Below are positions 6,797 to 15,168 of a DNA stretch of 28,709 nucleotides, piece after piece (position 1 is the first letter of the stretch; the number at the start of each line of letters is the position of its first letter). A program made the position numbers and the translations under genes. This stretch comes from Anaerolineales bacterium (GTDB taxonomy: Bacteria > Chloroflexota > Anaerolineae > Anaerolineales > Villigracilaceae), in assembly GCA_025938055.1 (NCBI GenBank), contig JAICQC010000014.1, positions 1 through 28,709 on the forward strand, read 5' to 3'. The notes below the pieces were generated by a model. It made no database searches. It had not been told where the DNA came from and saw nothing but the letters and a program-made list of their open reading frames with translations.

Positions 6797-7294
6797 TCAA
6801 TGGAAAGATAAGCCTGAACTGCATGTACGGAAGTGTGGAATCCAGCGCGGAACACGATTCATATAATCTTCGTATTCTCTGCCAAAGGTGTTTTTGAGAA
6901 TAGGTTCCTCGATAAGAAGGATCATCAAATGGAAAGCAATCATAAAGAATATGAAATAAGCGATCAGCAGCCCCGAACCAAACCAGGCAATAAACCCCAA
7001 CTGGACCAGTAACGCGCCCAGATAAATCGGGTTGCGTACATGGCGATAGAAACCGTTCACGATCAATCGTCTCGGCGGGTCAAGATGGGCAGGTGTGCCT
7101 CGCCCTCTGGAGACAATATCTATGGAACAGCGGATGAGGATGGATGTACCTGTGAGCCACAGGGGGAACGCCAGCAGGCGGATGATGCCGGGCTCAAAGA
7201 TTTGTTGGCTTTGTGAGGCAAGCAGGTAGGGAAAATAAAAAGTGAAAAACCCATGCATACTTCCCATATAGAGGATGGTCTTGATGGTATTCAT
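6797..7294 (-). CDS. Isoprenylcysteine carboxyl methyltransferase-like membrane protein (second copy)
   Basis: A 165-aa polytopic membrane protein of the ICMT/phospholipid-methyltransferase superfamily. The SAM-binding end is recognisable: GFYRHVRNPIYLGALL (about 81-96) followed by a long hydrophobic hairpin and EEPILKNTFGREYEDYMNRVPRWIP (about 128-153), split here by description only. It starts one base after the stop of its paralogue, so the two are translated together. The extra C-terminal tail (HFRTCSSGLSFH) is not in the paralogue. Bacterial members methylate diverse substrates and are often unassigned, so only the family is claimed. Confidence 0.83.
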   Translation of the reverse strand: MNTIKTILYMGSMHGFFTFYFPYLLASQSQQIFEPGIIRLLAFPLWLTGTSILIRCSIDIVSRGRGTPAHLDPPRRLIVNGFYRHVRNPIYLGALLVQLGFIAWFGSGLLIAYFIFFMIAFHLMILLIEEPILKNTFGREYEDYMNRVPRWIPHFRTCSSGLSFH

Positions 7295-7295
7295 C

Positions 7296-7766
7296 CTATT
7301 TCGGAAGCCGCGGAATCCAGCGCGGAACTCTCCGGAGGTATTCCTGATAACCCGTGCCGAATTTTTCCTTCAAAGTGGGTTCTTCATAGAGTGTAACAAA
7401 TAAATGAACGACAAGAAAAACAAGAGCCAGATAAACGATCAGCCAGACAAACTTAAACCACAGGAAGTGCCCCTGCAGGATGAGAAAGACCCCCACATAC
7501 ATGGGGTTGCGGACATAACGATAGAAGCCTGCCACAACCAGTTCCCTGGGCGGGTCGATGGGTGCAGGTGTGCCGCGTCCTTCCCGAAGGAAGTTCCAGA
7601 AACTCCAGAGAAGAATGACGACACCCATCATCCAAAGAGGAAGCGCGAGATAAGCAAGGAAACCTGTTTCGATCTGCGGGCCATTTCGCAGGAACGCCAG
7701 AGGAATATAACCAGCAACCATTCCCGGCATGACAATCAAAAACAGAAGAGATCGAAGAGCAGTCAT
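7296..7766 (-). CDS. Isoprenylcysteine carboxyl methyltransferase-like membrane protein (first copy)
   Basis: A 156-aa paralogue of the downstream neighbour: REGRGTPAPIDPPRELVVAG here parallels SRGRGTPAHLDPPRRLIVNG there. It also has GFYRYVRNPMYVGVFL and EEPTLKEKFGTGYQEYLRRV, the conserved ICMT/PEMT C-terminal signature. Four or so membrane segments. The ATG has AGGGAAAACATC upstream. The tandem pair clearly arose by duplication, with divergence in the membrane segments. They could act as a heterodimer or on different substrates; neither can be shown here. Confidence 0.85.
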   Translation of the reverse strand: MTALRSLLFLIVMPGMVAGYIPLAFLRNGPQIETGFLAYLALPLWMMGVVILLWSFWNFLREGRGTPAPIDPPRELVVAGFYRYVRNPMYVGVFLILQGHFLWFKFVWLIVYLALVFLVVHLFVTLYEEPTLKEKFGTGYQEYLRRVPRWIPRLPK

Positions 7767-7782
7767 GATGTTTTCCCTGGAT

Positions 7783-8304
7783 TCACCCTGCGATCTGTTG
7801 TAGATGAAAGTTGAAATGTTTCACAGGATAATGGAATAACCTCTCGAGAGTCATGAATTCATCAAAGTTGGGATCCCATTTTGTCGGGTAATACATACCG
7901 CGTTCCCATTCATGATCATTGATCGAATCAATTTTACGTAAAAGTGAAAAATACGTGCGGTCGAAGATCTTTCCTATCCGTTGATGTGTAAAGACCCTGC
8001 CCTGTCCACGCGCGCCCAGTGCGTTGATCCAGTTGAAGGGCGCTGTAAAAACATTCAGCAGCCATGCGAACCATTTGGATGAGCCTTTCGGCAATCTGCC
8101 CCACAGGCGCGCCATAGGCAAAAGCATATTCGTGATGATAAAACCAAAGGTCATATGCGCCAGGATCTCGCCATTCGTCCAGCCAGGGTTGAGGCTTTGT
8201 TTTTGGAAATCCTGCTCGGATAGGGAGACCAACAATCGATGGAACTCAACGCGCGCCGAGTCGAACTGAAGGCGGATCTCTTCTCTTCTTGAGCTTGTTT
8301 TCAT
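7783..8304 (-). CDS. DinB-like four-helix protein
   Basis: A 173-aa protein with the layout of the DinB/YfiT-like superfamily, metal-binding four-helix bundles often involved in thiol-dependent transferase or stress functions. The sequence opens with a helix (RREEIRLQFDSARVEFHRLLVSL), then GWTNGEILAHMTFG with His50. It ends with LFHYPVKHFNFHLQQI, giving His158, His163 and His167 as candidate metal ligands. A hydrophobic centre (WFAWLLNVFTAPFNWINAL) is unusual and may be membrane-associated. Its ATG overlaps the upstream gene's TGA (ATGA at 8301-8304). Family membership is likely, function unknown. Confidence 0.68.
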   Translation of the reverse strand: MKTSSRREEIRLQFDSARVEFHRLLVSLSEQDFQKQSLNPGWTNGEILAHMTFGFIITNMLLPMARLWGRLPKGSSKWFAWLLNVFTAPFNWINALGARGQGRVFTHQRIGKIFDRTYFSLLRKIDSINDHEWERGMYYPTKWDPNFDEFMTLERLFHYPVKHFNFHLQQIAG

Positions 8305-8579
8305 GTCTCAACTCTGCTTCTGGCAAATCGTGAGACCAGGAATCCGCTCACCACGTACCAGAACACGATATCAAGAATCAAAAACAGGATATTACTTTCC
8401 CTGCAGACTTCCCCCGGCGGACAGGGTCCCCATGCCAGGTAAAACGGCAGCGGAAATCCCCAGGGAAAAGTGTCTGAAATCGTAGAAAGGGTATATATAC
8501 GCCAGAGATAGCCCAAGAGAGTAAACAAAATAAAGACGACGACAATCTTGGTAAGGCTGGGTCTGAGGAATGTCTTCAC
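8301..8579 (-). CDS. Small two-helix membrane protein, unknown
   Basis: A 92-aa hypothetical protein. It has one hydrophobic segment near the N-terminus (KIVVVFILFTLLGYLW), an extracytoplasmic-looking loop with two cysteines (GPCPPGEVCRES), and a second segment (NILFLILDIVFWYVVSGFLV) followed by basic residues. The only reasonable start is GTG 8579; no strong ribosome-binding site precedes it. It is joined to the DinB-like gene by an ATGA overlap, which supports translation. No family recognised. The two loop cysteines might form a disulphide outside the membrane (inference). Confidence 0.65.
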   Translation of the reverse strand: MKTFLRPSLTKIVVVFILFTLLGYLWRIYTLSTISDTFPWGFPLPFYLAWGPCPPGEVCRESNILFLILDIVFWYVVSGFLVSRFARSRVET

Positions 8580-8605
8580 GAAGAGTTTATCTTACGAGGG
8601 CAATA

Positions 8606-8830
8606 TTATTCTTCCAACCGAGAAAGATTGTAGGCAAACGTCACGGCGCCTAACACGAACATCACGCCGCCGAGCAGGTTCACATGCCAGCGCTCGACTC
8701 CGAGATCCGTCACATCAACCGGCAGCAGCCCAAAACCGATGAGCAGGAGGATCGCGCCGATCAGGGCATCGATGATTCCACTGATGATAAACACCAGGCG
8801 CCTGGCTTTATTGGGAGGCATATTATTCAT
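8606..8830 (-). CDS. Small two-helix membrane protein, unknown
   Basis: A 74-aa protein with two hydrophobic helices (VFIISGIIDALIGAILLLIG and LLGGVMFVLGAVTFAYNL) separated by a short polar stretch. The start is uncertain: ATG 8830 is taken here, ATG 8821 or GTG 8842 are possible, and none has a clear ribosome-binding site. It is the first gene of the membrane-rich minus-strand run after PolX and is separated from PolX by a strong hairpin. Not assigned to a family. Confidence 0.62.
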   Translation of the reverse strand: MNNMPPNKARRLVFIISGIIDALIGAILLLIGFGLLPVDVTDLGVERWHVNLLGGVMFVLGAVTFAYNLSRLEE

Positions 8831-8847
8831 ATAATGTCTCACTTTAG

Positions 8848-8882
8848 AGCCTTGCGAAGGACATGCCTTCGCAAGGCTTTTT
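8848..8882 (+). terminator. 13-bp hairpin with T-run, plus-strand orientation
   Basis: AGCCTTGCGAAGG (8848-8860) pairs perfectly with CCTTCGCAAGGCT (8866-8878) around a five-base loop. TTTTT follows on the plus strand and overlaps the PolX stop codon. As a T-run terminator it points rightwards, although both flanking genes are on the minus strand; read leftwards it is followed by CTCTAAAG. It may still end PolX mRNA, and would also block antisense transcription into PolX. Confidence 0.75.
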
Positions 8883-10611
8883 ATTTACCGCGCTTCTTCA
8901 GCCACTTTAACAGCTTATCGGTGGACCAGCAATTAATCACGTCATTCTTTGTCAGCCAGGCGCGGCGGGCGGTTGCCACTCCGTACGGCAGCATGTCGAG
9001 GTCCTCCTCGGAATGCGCGTCAGTGTTGAGAGCGATCGGGATGCCTAGTTCTTTGGCGCGGCGAGCGTGGATATCGTCCAGGTCGAGGCGAGCAGGATGG
9101 GCGTTGATCTCCATCGCCACACCCGATTCCGCGGCTGCCTTGAGCACCGCTTCCATATCCAGGTCCGCGCCTTCGCGCTCCTGAATCAGGCGTCCCGTGG
9201 GGTGACCGATAATGTCCACGTGAGGGTTGCGGATGGCGTTGATGACGCGCTGGGTCACCTTCTCGCGCGGCTGGCGCAAACTGGTGTGCAGTGAGGCGAC
9301 GACCAGATCAAGACTCGCCAGGAATTCATCTGGATAATCCAGAGTGCCGTCAGCTTTGATTTCCACTTCGCTGGCATGCAGGACAAGTATGCTGTCGCCA
9401 AGCTGCTTTTGGATTTTCTTGATCTCTTTGGCTTGTTCCTTATGCGCTTCCATGCTCAAGCCGCGTGTCACGCCCAGGCTGACGGAATGGTCGGTAAAGG
9501 CAATCACTTTTATGCCGCGCTTGGCTGAGGCGCGCGCCATCTCCAACATGGATAGTTTCCCATCGCTCCACGTTGAGTGCATTTGCAGATCCGCCTTGAC
9601 GTCCTTTTTCTGAATCAGCTTCGGGAGCTTGTTTGCTTTGGCAGCCTGGATTTCGCCGCGGTCCTCGCGCAGCTCGGGAGGAATCCACGGAAGCCCAAGC
9701 ACATCATACACTTCCTCTTCTGTCTTGCAGAAGATCTCACTCCCATCGAGGATATTTTTGAAGGAATGATCGGATAATGATAAATTTTTTGCCAGCGCCA
9801 TCTCGCGCAGACGGATGTTGTGTTCCTTCGAACCAACGGCGTACACCATGGCGGTGCCAAATTCTTTGGGCGGATGCACCCATAACTGCACGCGCAAACC
9901 GTCGTTGAATTCGATGCTTGCCTTGGTGGGTCCCTTTCCAAGTACACGGTGGATGCGCGGCATTTTGACGAACATATCCATGATCGCAGAAGGGTCGTTC
10001 GAGGCAACCAGGATATCCAGGTCACCGACCGTGTCACGCATTCTTCTGAGGCTTCCACCCGGCTGCGCGTCGACGACCCCCTTCACCTTTTTGAAATCGG
10101 CGATCAACGCCTGCGCGATCGGGAAGGCGCGACCTAACGGGATCCGTACCGTCCTGCGCGAGAGCGATGCAATCCCCTCGAGGATCGCCGCTTCGCTTTT
10201 CGCTCCCATGCCAGGCAGGTCGCGCAGCTTGCCTTCCTTCGCAGCCGCTTCGAGTTCCGCGAAGGTGGTGATGTTCAATGCCTTCCATATCATGGAAGCG
10301 CGCTTCGGTCCCAACCCGGGAATCGGCAGCCACTCCACCAGACCGGTAGGTACTTCCTTCTTGAGCTTTTCCAGAAATTCCAGCTTTCCCGTGCTAAGCA
10401 GTTCATCGATCTTTTCAGCGATGGCTTTCCCCACACCGGGGATGTCTTCGAGCTTGCCCTCCTTCCAGTATTCGGAAGCCTCACGTCCCAGATTCAACAG
10501 GCTGTCGGCGGCTTTGCGATAGGCAAGGGTTTTGTAGACGATCTCGCCTTTGATCTCCAGTAAATCGGCAATCATCGTAAACGCCTCAGCGAGCTGACGG
10601 TTGTTCAACAT
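8881..10611 (-). CDS. polX: DNA polymerase/3'-5' exonuclease PolX with altered catalytic site
   Basis: A 576-aa PolX, the usual length for bacterial family X polymerases acting in base-excision repair. In order: an N-terminal helix-hairpin-helix region (DIPGVGKAIAEKI, PIPGLGPKRASMIW, DLPGMGAKSEAAI), the polymerase palm with GGSLRRMRD (185-193) and D197-L-D199, the fingers/thumb part (TAMVYAVGSKEHNIRLREMA), and a C-terminal PHP phosphoesterase (DLQMHSTWSDG, FTDHS, LHASEVEI, IIGHPTGRL, NTDAHS). The third polymerase carboxylate, Asp256 in human Pol beta (RIDIRLIP), is Gln242 here (RVQLWVHP; codon 9888-9886). ATG 10611 has AAAGGA upstream; a TTG at 10644 would lengthen it. The PHP exonuclease appears intact. 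The family call is certain; polymerase activity is doubtful. Confidence 0.95.
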   Translation of the reverse strand: MLNNRQLAEAFTMIADLLEIKGEIVYKTLAYRKAADSLLNLGREASEYWKEGKLEDIPGVGKAIAEKIDELLSTGKLEFLEKLKKEVPTGLVEWLPIPGLGPKRASMIWKALNITTFAELEAAAKEGKLRDLPGMGAKSEAAILEGIASLSRRTVRIPLGRAFPIAQALIADFKKVKGVVDAQPGGSLRRMRDTVGDLDILVASNDPSAIMDMFVKMPRIHRVLGKGPTKASIEFNDGLRVQLWVHPPKEFGTAMVYAVGSKEHNIRLREMALAKNLSLSDHSFKNILDGSEIFCKTEEEVYDVLGLPWIPPELREDRGEIQAAKANKLPKLIQKKDVKADLQMHSTWSDGKLSMLEMARASAKRGIKVIAFTDHSVSLGVTRGLSMEAHKEQAKEIKKIQKQLGDSILVLHASEVEIKADGTLDYPDEFLASLDLVVASLHTSLRQPREKVTQRVINAIRNPHVDIIGHPTGRLIQEREGADLDMEAVLKAAAESGVAMEINAHPARLDLDDIHARRAKELGIPIALNTDAHSEEDLDMLPYGVATARRAWLTKNDVINCWSTDKLLKWLKKRGK

Positions 10612-10706
10612 TACGATAAATCCTTTCTCTATATCTTTAGGCAAATTATACGCCTGTTGTTAAACACAGCAGAGATGGTGATTTGATTATTTTCTGGTTT
10701 GAGGCT

Positions 10707-10733
10707 TTGCGAGTTTCTTCTTGATTTTATGAT
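10707..10733 (+). promoter_or_regulatory. Weak candidate promoter for the methyltransferase gene
   Basis: TTGCGA (10707-10712), a 15-base spacer and TATGAT (10728-10733). The predicted start would fall within a few bases of the ATG at 10745, and no ribosome-binding site is seen there, so the transcript could be leaderless or nearly so. The spacer is shorter than ideal. Confidence 0.35.
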
Positions 10734-10744
10734 ACCATCCCAGA

Positions 10745-11281
10745 ATGGATCATACTGACCACGTCAATTTGTTGAAGCCAGCAGATCTATCCTCCGGCGG
10801 CACCTGGGCGGACTTCGGCGCGGGGTCTGGCGCGTTCACGCTGGCGCTGCGCGAACTGGTGGGTCCGCATGCGAACATCTATGCGGTGGATAAAGATCAA
10901 AGAGCTCTACGGAGTCTGGAAAAGGCACACCGGGAGAAATTCGCAACATCTCAGAACATACACCCAGTCCGCACGGATTTTACCGGCGCTCTCTCCCTGC
11001 CTCCGCTAGATGGGATCGTGATGGCAAATTCACTGCATTACTTCAAAGATAAGGAAAAAGTCCTGCGGCACGTACGCTCGTTCCTGAAGATGAACGGTGT
11101 ATTACTGCTCGTCGAATACAACGTGGACTCGGGCAATCCATGGGTTCCCTATCCATTGTCATTTGAAACCTTCCAAAAACTTGCCCCGCGCGCCGGGTAT
11201 ACGGAGCCAGAATTGCTGGCAAAAGCGCCTTCGAATTTCCTGCGGGAGTTTTATTCTGCCGCTGCCTATCGAGTCCCGTAG
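10745..11281 (+). CDS. Class I SAM-dependent methyltransferase
   Basis: A 178-aa small methyltransferase. Motif I is ADFGAGSGAFTLAL at about residues 22-35, motif II acid is in YAVDKD (Asp50 region), and the post-I block DGIVMANSLHYFKDKEKVL (about 89-107) resembles methyltransferase type 11/25 domains. This is followed by FLKMNGVLLLVEYN. It is divergently placed from PolX and convergent with the YdcZ-like gene. The N-terminus starts directly at the SAM domain with no extra substrate-recognition domain. ATG 10745 lacks a clear ribosome-binding site. The substrate is unknown. Confidence 0.84.
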   Translation: MDHTDHVNLLKPADLSSGGTWADFGAGSGAFTLALRELVGPHANIYAVDKDQRALRSLEKAHREKFATSQNIHPVRTDFTGALSLPPLDGIVMANSLHYFKDKEKVLRHVRSFLKMNGVLLLVEYNVDSGNPWVPYPLSFETFQKLAPRAGYTEPELLAKAPSNFLREFYSAAAYRVP

Positions 11282-11306
11282 CACAATTTTTTGTTTTAAA
11301 AACTGA

Positions 11307-11744
11307 TCACTTGACCGTCAGCCATACTCCCACCAGGACGATCCCCAGCCCGACGGCGCGTGTCAGATCCATGGGACGACCCATTGACCCGAGCAAGGCA
11401 AAGTGGTCGAGGATTGTGCCAACCAATAATTGCCCCGCGACAATGGTCGTGATGGAGGCGGCAACACCCACACGTGGAATCATGTAACTGATCGCGGCAA
11501 TAACGATGAGACCAAAGACTCCCGCGCCGAGTACATACCACGGAACACCGCGCCACTGCGCGAGTTTTCCGCCACTATAAAACAACAGCGGAAGCATCGC
11601 CAGCAACGCACCACCAAGGTGGACAATAAATACACTTTCGAAAATCCCGAGCCGCTGCGTGATCATACTTGCCATGGGACTTTGCAGTCCCACCGCCACA
11701 CCGCCTGCCAGACCGATCAAAATAATGAGGAGGAGCGATTCCAT
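11307..11744 (-). CDS. YdcZ/DUF606-type DMT-family membrane protein
   Basis: A 145-aa membrane protein with five hydrophobic segments, the size and pattern of YdcZ (DUF606) half-transporters in the drug/metabolite transporter superfamily. Visible signatures are GLAGGVAVGLQSPMASMITQRLG at the N-terminus (written here only in part as a family landmark), FESVFIVHLGGALLAMLPL, and GVAASITTIVAGQLLVG. I chose ATG 11744 because AAGGACACACT precedes it; ATG 11783 has no ribosome-binding site and adds a polar 13-residue tail. Such proteins often pair with a second copy or dimerise. The 226 bases upstream (to 11970) hold no gene I could support. Confidence 0.78.
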   Translation of the reverse strand: MESLLLIILIGLAGGVAVGLQSPMASMITQRLGIFESVFIVHLGGALLAMLPLLFYSGGKLAQWRGVPWYVLGAGVFGLIVIAAISYMIPRVGVAASITTIVAGQLLVGTILDHFALLGSMGRPMDLTRAVGLGIVLVGVWLTVK

Positions 11745-11970
11745 AGTGTGTCCTTTGGTTTTGCCGCTTGTCGTCTTATTCATTTTTAGATAACTCTGTG
11801 AGCGATGATACTTGATTTATTTGCATCATGCCATGAGCCATTGTGCATGCTCTACAAAACCCTACATACCGTCATACGATTAAGAAACTGAACCCCGTTC
11901 ATGCTTCTTGGGGAGACGCCTTCGCGCTTTCCTTACGGAAATTCCCAAGCAACTCGGTTAAAATACCTCC

Positions 11971-13497
11971 ATGCTCCGAAGCATCATATCTCGCATCCTG
12001 CTTGCGTTTTCCATCTTTTTACTTATAGCCTGTTTCCCGCAAACTCCCATGCCGGCTGTCTTCACCGCGACACCGCTTCCTCCCTCGACAGAAGTCCCGC
12101 CCACCGATGCCTCTCAACCGACGGAAACGCCGACTGTCGTCCCCACGCTCCCGCCCGCGCTGGGGCACGCGCAATATACGATCGACCTGCAGTTGAATTA
12201 CACCGCCAAAGCTGCGACGGTGAACGAGACGATCATTTACCCCAATTGGACGGGTGAAACGCTCACCCACCTCATGCTTGCCGTGCAGCCCAACTTGTGG
12301 ACCGGTGGCTTTAGCCTGAAATCCATTGCAGTGGATGATCAACCGGTTACCAATTACACCATCGGGAGTGGTAGCCAACGGCTGGAGGTTCCATTGCCGC
12401 AACCGTTGCCGCCCAGCGGGACCATTACGGTTGCCCTGGAATATGGACTGATCCTGCCGCAAATGCAAGCCTACAGCAACCCGGAAGAAGTGCGCCCGCA
12501 GATCTACGGTTACTCAGACCGCCAGGTCAACTTTGTAGACTGGTATCCTTTCATCGTGCCATATGCCCCGGGGCAGGGCTGGGTATTGCACAACCCCTGG
12601 TATTACGGTGAACACCTGATGTATGATCTCGCCGACTTTGACGTTACCGTAACCTTTATTGATGGAGCGAATCCAAAAGTCGCCGCATCGGGGGCAGAGG
12701 TACTTTCGCCAACAGAGACAACGCCGGAGGGCGCAGTGAGCCGCCAATTCATCCTCGAAGCCGGAAGGACATTTGCCCTGTCGATGAGCGATCATTTCAA
12801 GGTTGCCCAGCAAACGATTGGTGACGTCACCATCTACAGTTATTATTTTGGGCTGTACGATGCGCCCGGTCAGGCAATGCTGCGCACGACTACCGAAGCG
12901 ATGCAGACCTTCAGCGAACGTTTCGGTCCGTATCGGCACAAAACTCTTTCGGCGGTACAGGGTGATTTCAACGATGGCATGGAGTTCTCCGGGCTGTATT
13001 TCATCAGTCGTGATTATTTCAATCTATATGACGGCACGCCGAAGAATTATCTCGTGGCGATCGCGGCGCACGAGACCGCGCACCAGTGGTGGTTCGATGC
13101 AGTAGCGAACGACCAGGCGCTCGAGCCCTGGCTTGACGAGGCGCTTTCCACCTACAGCGAGCGCATTTACTATGAATCGGTCCATCCCGATCTTGTGGAC
13201 TGGTGGTGGGGCTATCGTTACTTTGAGTTTCAGAATGCCGGCGCGGTGGACACCGCTATCTATGATGGCGATGGTCAGCGACCGTACTGGGATAAGGTCT
13301 ATCTCACCGGCGCGCGCTTCCTTGAAGATTTGCGGGAGCGCGTGGGCGATGAGATCTTCTTTGCATTCCTCAAGGATTACTACAATCAATCGGTAGGCAG
13401 GCAGGTCACAAGCGCGGATTTCTTCCGCGTGTTCCGTGAAAACACCGCCGCCGATATTACTGAGCTGATCATTACCTACTTCAAGAATACATACTAA
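11971..13497 (+). CDS. M1-family zinc metallopeptidase lipoprotein (copy 1)
   Basis: A 508-aa exported peptidase. The N-terminus is a lipoprotein signal (LLAFSIFLLIAC, Cys21), then a Pro/Thr-rich linker to about residue 65, then the M1 N-terminal beta-domain. The exopeptidase-like loop is GMEFSG (336-341), in the place of the GAMEN motif. The zinc site is HETAH (367-371) with Glu390 in EPWLDEALSTYSE, exactly the H-x18-E spacing of M1 enzymes. The protein stops after the catalytic helical domain, without the long C-terminal domain of full aminopeptidases. It is followed after three bases by a paralogue. TAAAAT lies just upstream of the ATG but no full promoter or ribosome-binding site is clear. 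Confidence 0.9.
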   Translation: MLRSIISRILLAFSIFLLIACFPQTPMPAVFTATPLPPSTEVPPTDASQPTETPTVVPTLPPALGHAQYTIDLQLNYTAKAATVNETIIYPNWTGETLTHLMLAVQPNLWTGGFSLKSIAVDDQPVTNYTIGSGSQRLEVPLPQPLPPSGTITVALEYGLILPQMQAYSNPEEVRPQIYGYSDRQVNFVDWYPFIVPYAPGQGWVLHNPWYYGEHLMYDLADFDVTVTFIDGANPKVAASGAEVLSPTETTPEGAVSRQFILEAGRTFALSMSDHFKVAQQTIGDVTIYSYYFGLYDAPGQAMLRTTTEAMQTFSERFGPYRHKTLSAVQGDFNDGMEFSGLYFISRDYFNLYDGTPKNYLVAIAAHETAHQWWFDAVANDQALEPWLDEALSTYSERIYYESVHPDLVDWWWGYRYFEFQNAGAVDTAIYDGDGQRPYWDKVYLTGARFLEDLRERVGDEIFFAFLKDYYNQSVGRQVTSADFFRVFRENTAADITELIITYFKNTY

Positions 13498-13500
13498 CCA

Positions 13501-15093
13501 ATGAAGACTTCAATGCACTTCGGGCAGATGGGACGTATTGCGCGTTACGCTTTACGTTTGGTCTTTTGCTTGTTGCTGACTGCTTGCTCTTTCCCGACCT
13601 TGGTTACCACTCCTCCTCCGCTTGTGCTGGTAACGTCGAACCCGGGTGCTGCGCCTACTTCCACGCCGTTTCAGCCTGCCGGCGCGACGCTGCCTCTGCC
13701 TGGGCCGCCGACTCTTGCATCCACGTTTACTCCGGTACCTCCCACCGACACACCTCTCCCAACGCTGGAGTTTACAGCTACGCCGCTGTCCTCGCCAACT
13801 GCTCCATCAGCCTCCGCCCGGACGCAATATACGCTATACGCGTTACTCGATTATTCCGGTCACCAGCTGGGCGTGGATGAGACTATCCGCTACACCAACC
13901 AGACCGGGGTAACACTCGGCGAACTGGTGCTGGCTGTCCAACCAAACCTGAGGGGCGGTTTCACACTCGAGAATGTTATGCGCGACGGCACATCATTGGA
14001 GTACGTTCTTGACGGACAAAGACTCACCGTCAATCTTCCAGATGGGCTTGCGCCGAACGCACAGGTGATCATCACCGTGCGCTTCCGCATTTCCATCCCA
14101 GCCAAGATCAAGGAACATCCCTACGGCTATGACGTGGACCAGGTCAACCTTACGGACTGGTACCCATTCGTGGTGCCGTATGTTCTGGGACAGGGTTGGG
14201 TCCTGCACGAGCCGAGCGTGGTGGGCGAGCATCTTGCCTATGATGCCGCGGACTTTGAAGTGAACATCCGAACCGCACAGAGTGATATTGTCATTGCGGC
14301 GAGCGGGCTTGCCGATTCTCAACCCAACGGCGAATGGGCGCGTTATCAACTTGCCGGCGCGCGCACCTTTGCATTTTCTGCCAGCGACCAGTTCCTTGTG
14401 TACGATGCCAGCGCGGGCGCTGTGAGGCTCCAAGCCTATTATTATCCCGGCTATGAAACGCAGGGCGCAGCGATCCTCAACGCGGCAGTCCGCGCCGTGG
14501 GGATCTTTGAAGCAAAGTTCGGCGCGTATCCCTATAGCAGCCTGAGCATTGTGCAGGCGGATCTGAACGATGGGCAGGAGTACGATGGTCTCGTGTTTCT
14601 GGCGACCAAGTTCTACAACGAATATGACGGCTCGGCGCGTAGCAATCTCGTTGCCATTGGCGTGCATGAGATCGCGCACCAGTGGTGGTTTGGGCTGGTG
14701 GGCAGCGACCAGGCGATGGAGCCGTGGCTGGACGAAGCCATGGCAGTCTATAGCGAAGCGATCTTTTATAAATTTATATATCCCAACTCGCATGATTGGT
14801 GGTGGAATTTCCGCGTGAACTGGTTTGGCCCGTCGGGCTACGTGGATACAACGATCTACGAACATGCGACCTTCCGCGCCTATGTGAATGCATCCTATCT
14901 TAACGGCGCGAATTTTCTGGAAGCTTTGAACCTTCGTATGGGTGACGGTGCCTTTTTCCTCTTTTTACAGGACTACACCTCACGTTATGGACGCGGACGC
15001 GCGACTACCCAGGAGTTCTTCGCCATCGCGCGCCAGAACACCACAGAGGATATTTCTGATTTGATCAACGCCTATTTTAGAGGGAGTTATTAA
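13501..15093 (+). CDS. M1-family zinc metallopeptidase lipoprotein (copy 2)
   Basis: A 530-aa paralogue of the preceding gene. It has a lipoprotein signal (LVFCLLLTAC), a longer Pro/Thr/Ser linker (to about residue 105), the shared WYPFVVPYVLGQGWVLH block (WYPFIVPYAPGQGWVLH in copy 1), and the zinc site HEIAH (389-393) with Glu412. The exopeptidase loop reads GQEYDG (358-363) instead of GMEFSG, so substrate recognition at the amino-terminus-binding glutamate region may differ. The two genes are three bases apart and likely co-transcribed. The start ATG 13501 lacks a clear ribosome-binding site; translational coupling is probable. Location would be the outer face of the membrane. Confidence 0.9.
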   Translation: MKTSMHFGQMGRIARYALRLVFCLLLTACSFPTLVTTPPPLVLVTSNPGAAPTSTPFQPAGATLPLPGPPTLASTFTPVPPTDTPLPTLEFTATPLSSPTAPSASARTQYTLYALLDYSGHQLGVDETIRYTNQTGVTLGELVLAVQPNLRGGFTLENVMRDGTSLEYVLDGQRLTVNLPDGLAPNAQVIITVRFRISIPAKIKEHPYGYDVDQVNLTDWYPFVVPYVLGQGWVLHEPSVVGEHLAYDAADFEVNIRTAQSDIVIAASGLADSQPNGEWARYQLAGARTFAFSASDQFLVYDASAGAVRLQAYYYPGYETQGAAILNAAVRAVGIFEAKFGAYPYSSLSIVQADLNDGQEYDGLVFLATKFYNEYDGSARSNLVAIGVHEIAHQWWFGLVGSDQAMEPWLDEAMAVYSEAIFYKFIYPNSHDWWWNFRVNWFGPSGYVDTTIYEHATFRAYVNASYLNGANFLEALNLRMGDGAFFLFLQDYTSRYGRGRATTQEFFAIARQNTTEDISDLINAYFRGSY

Positions 15094-15168
15094 TGGAGAG
15101 TCTGCGCAGCGCCCAGATAAGGGCAGTCTGACCAATATTAAGATTGCGATTTCTGGCGGGTTAACGCG

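Noticed and set aside
13993..14865. 290-aa minus-strand ORF
   Set aside because: Antisense to the second M1 peptidase, whose zinc motif and linker are clear.
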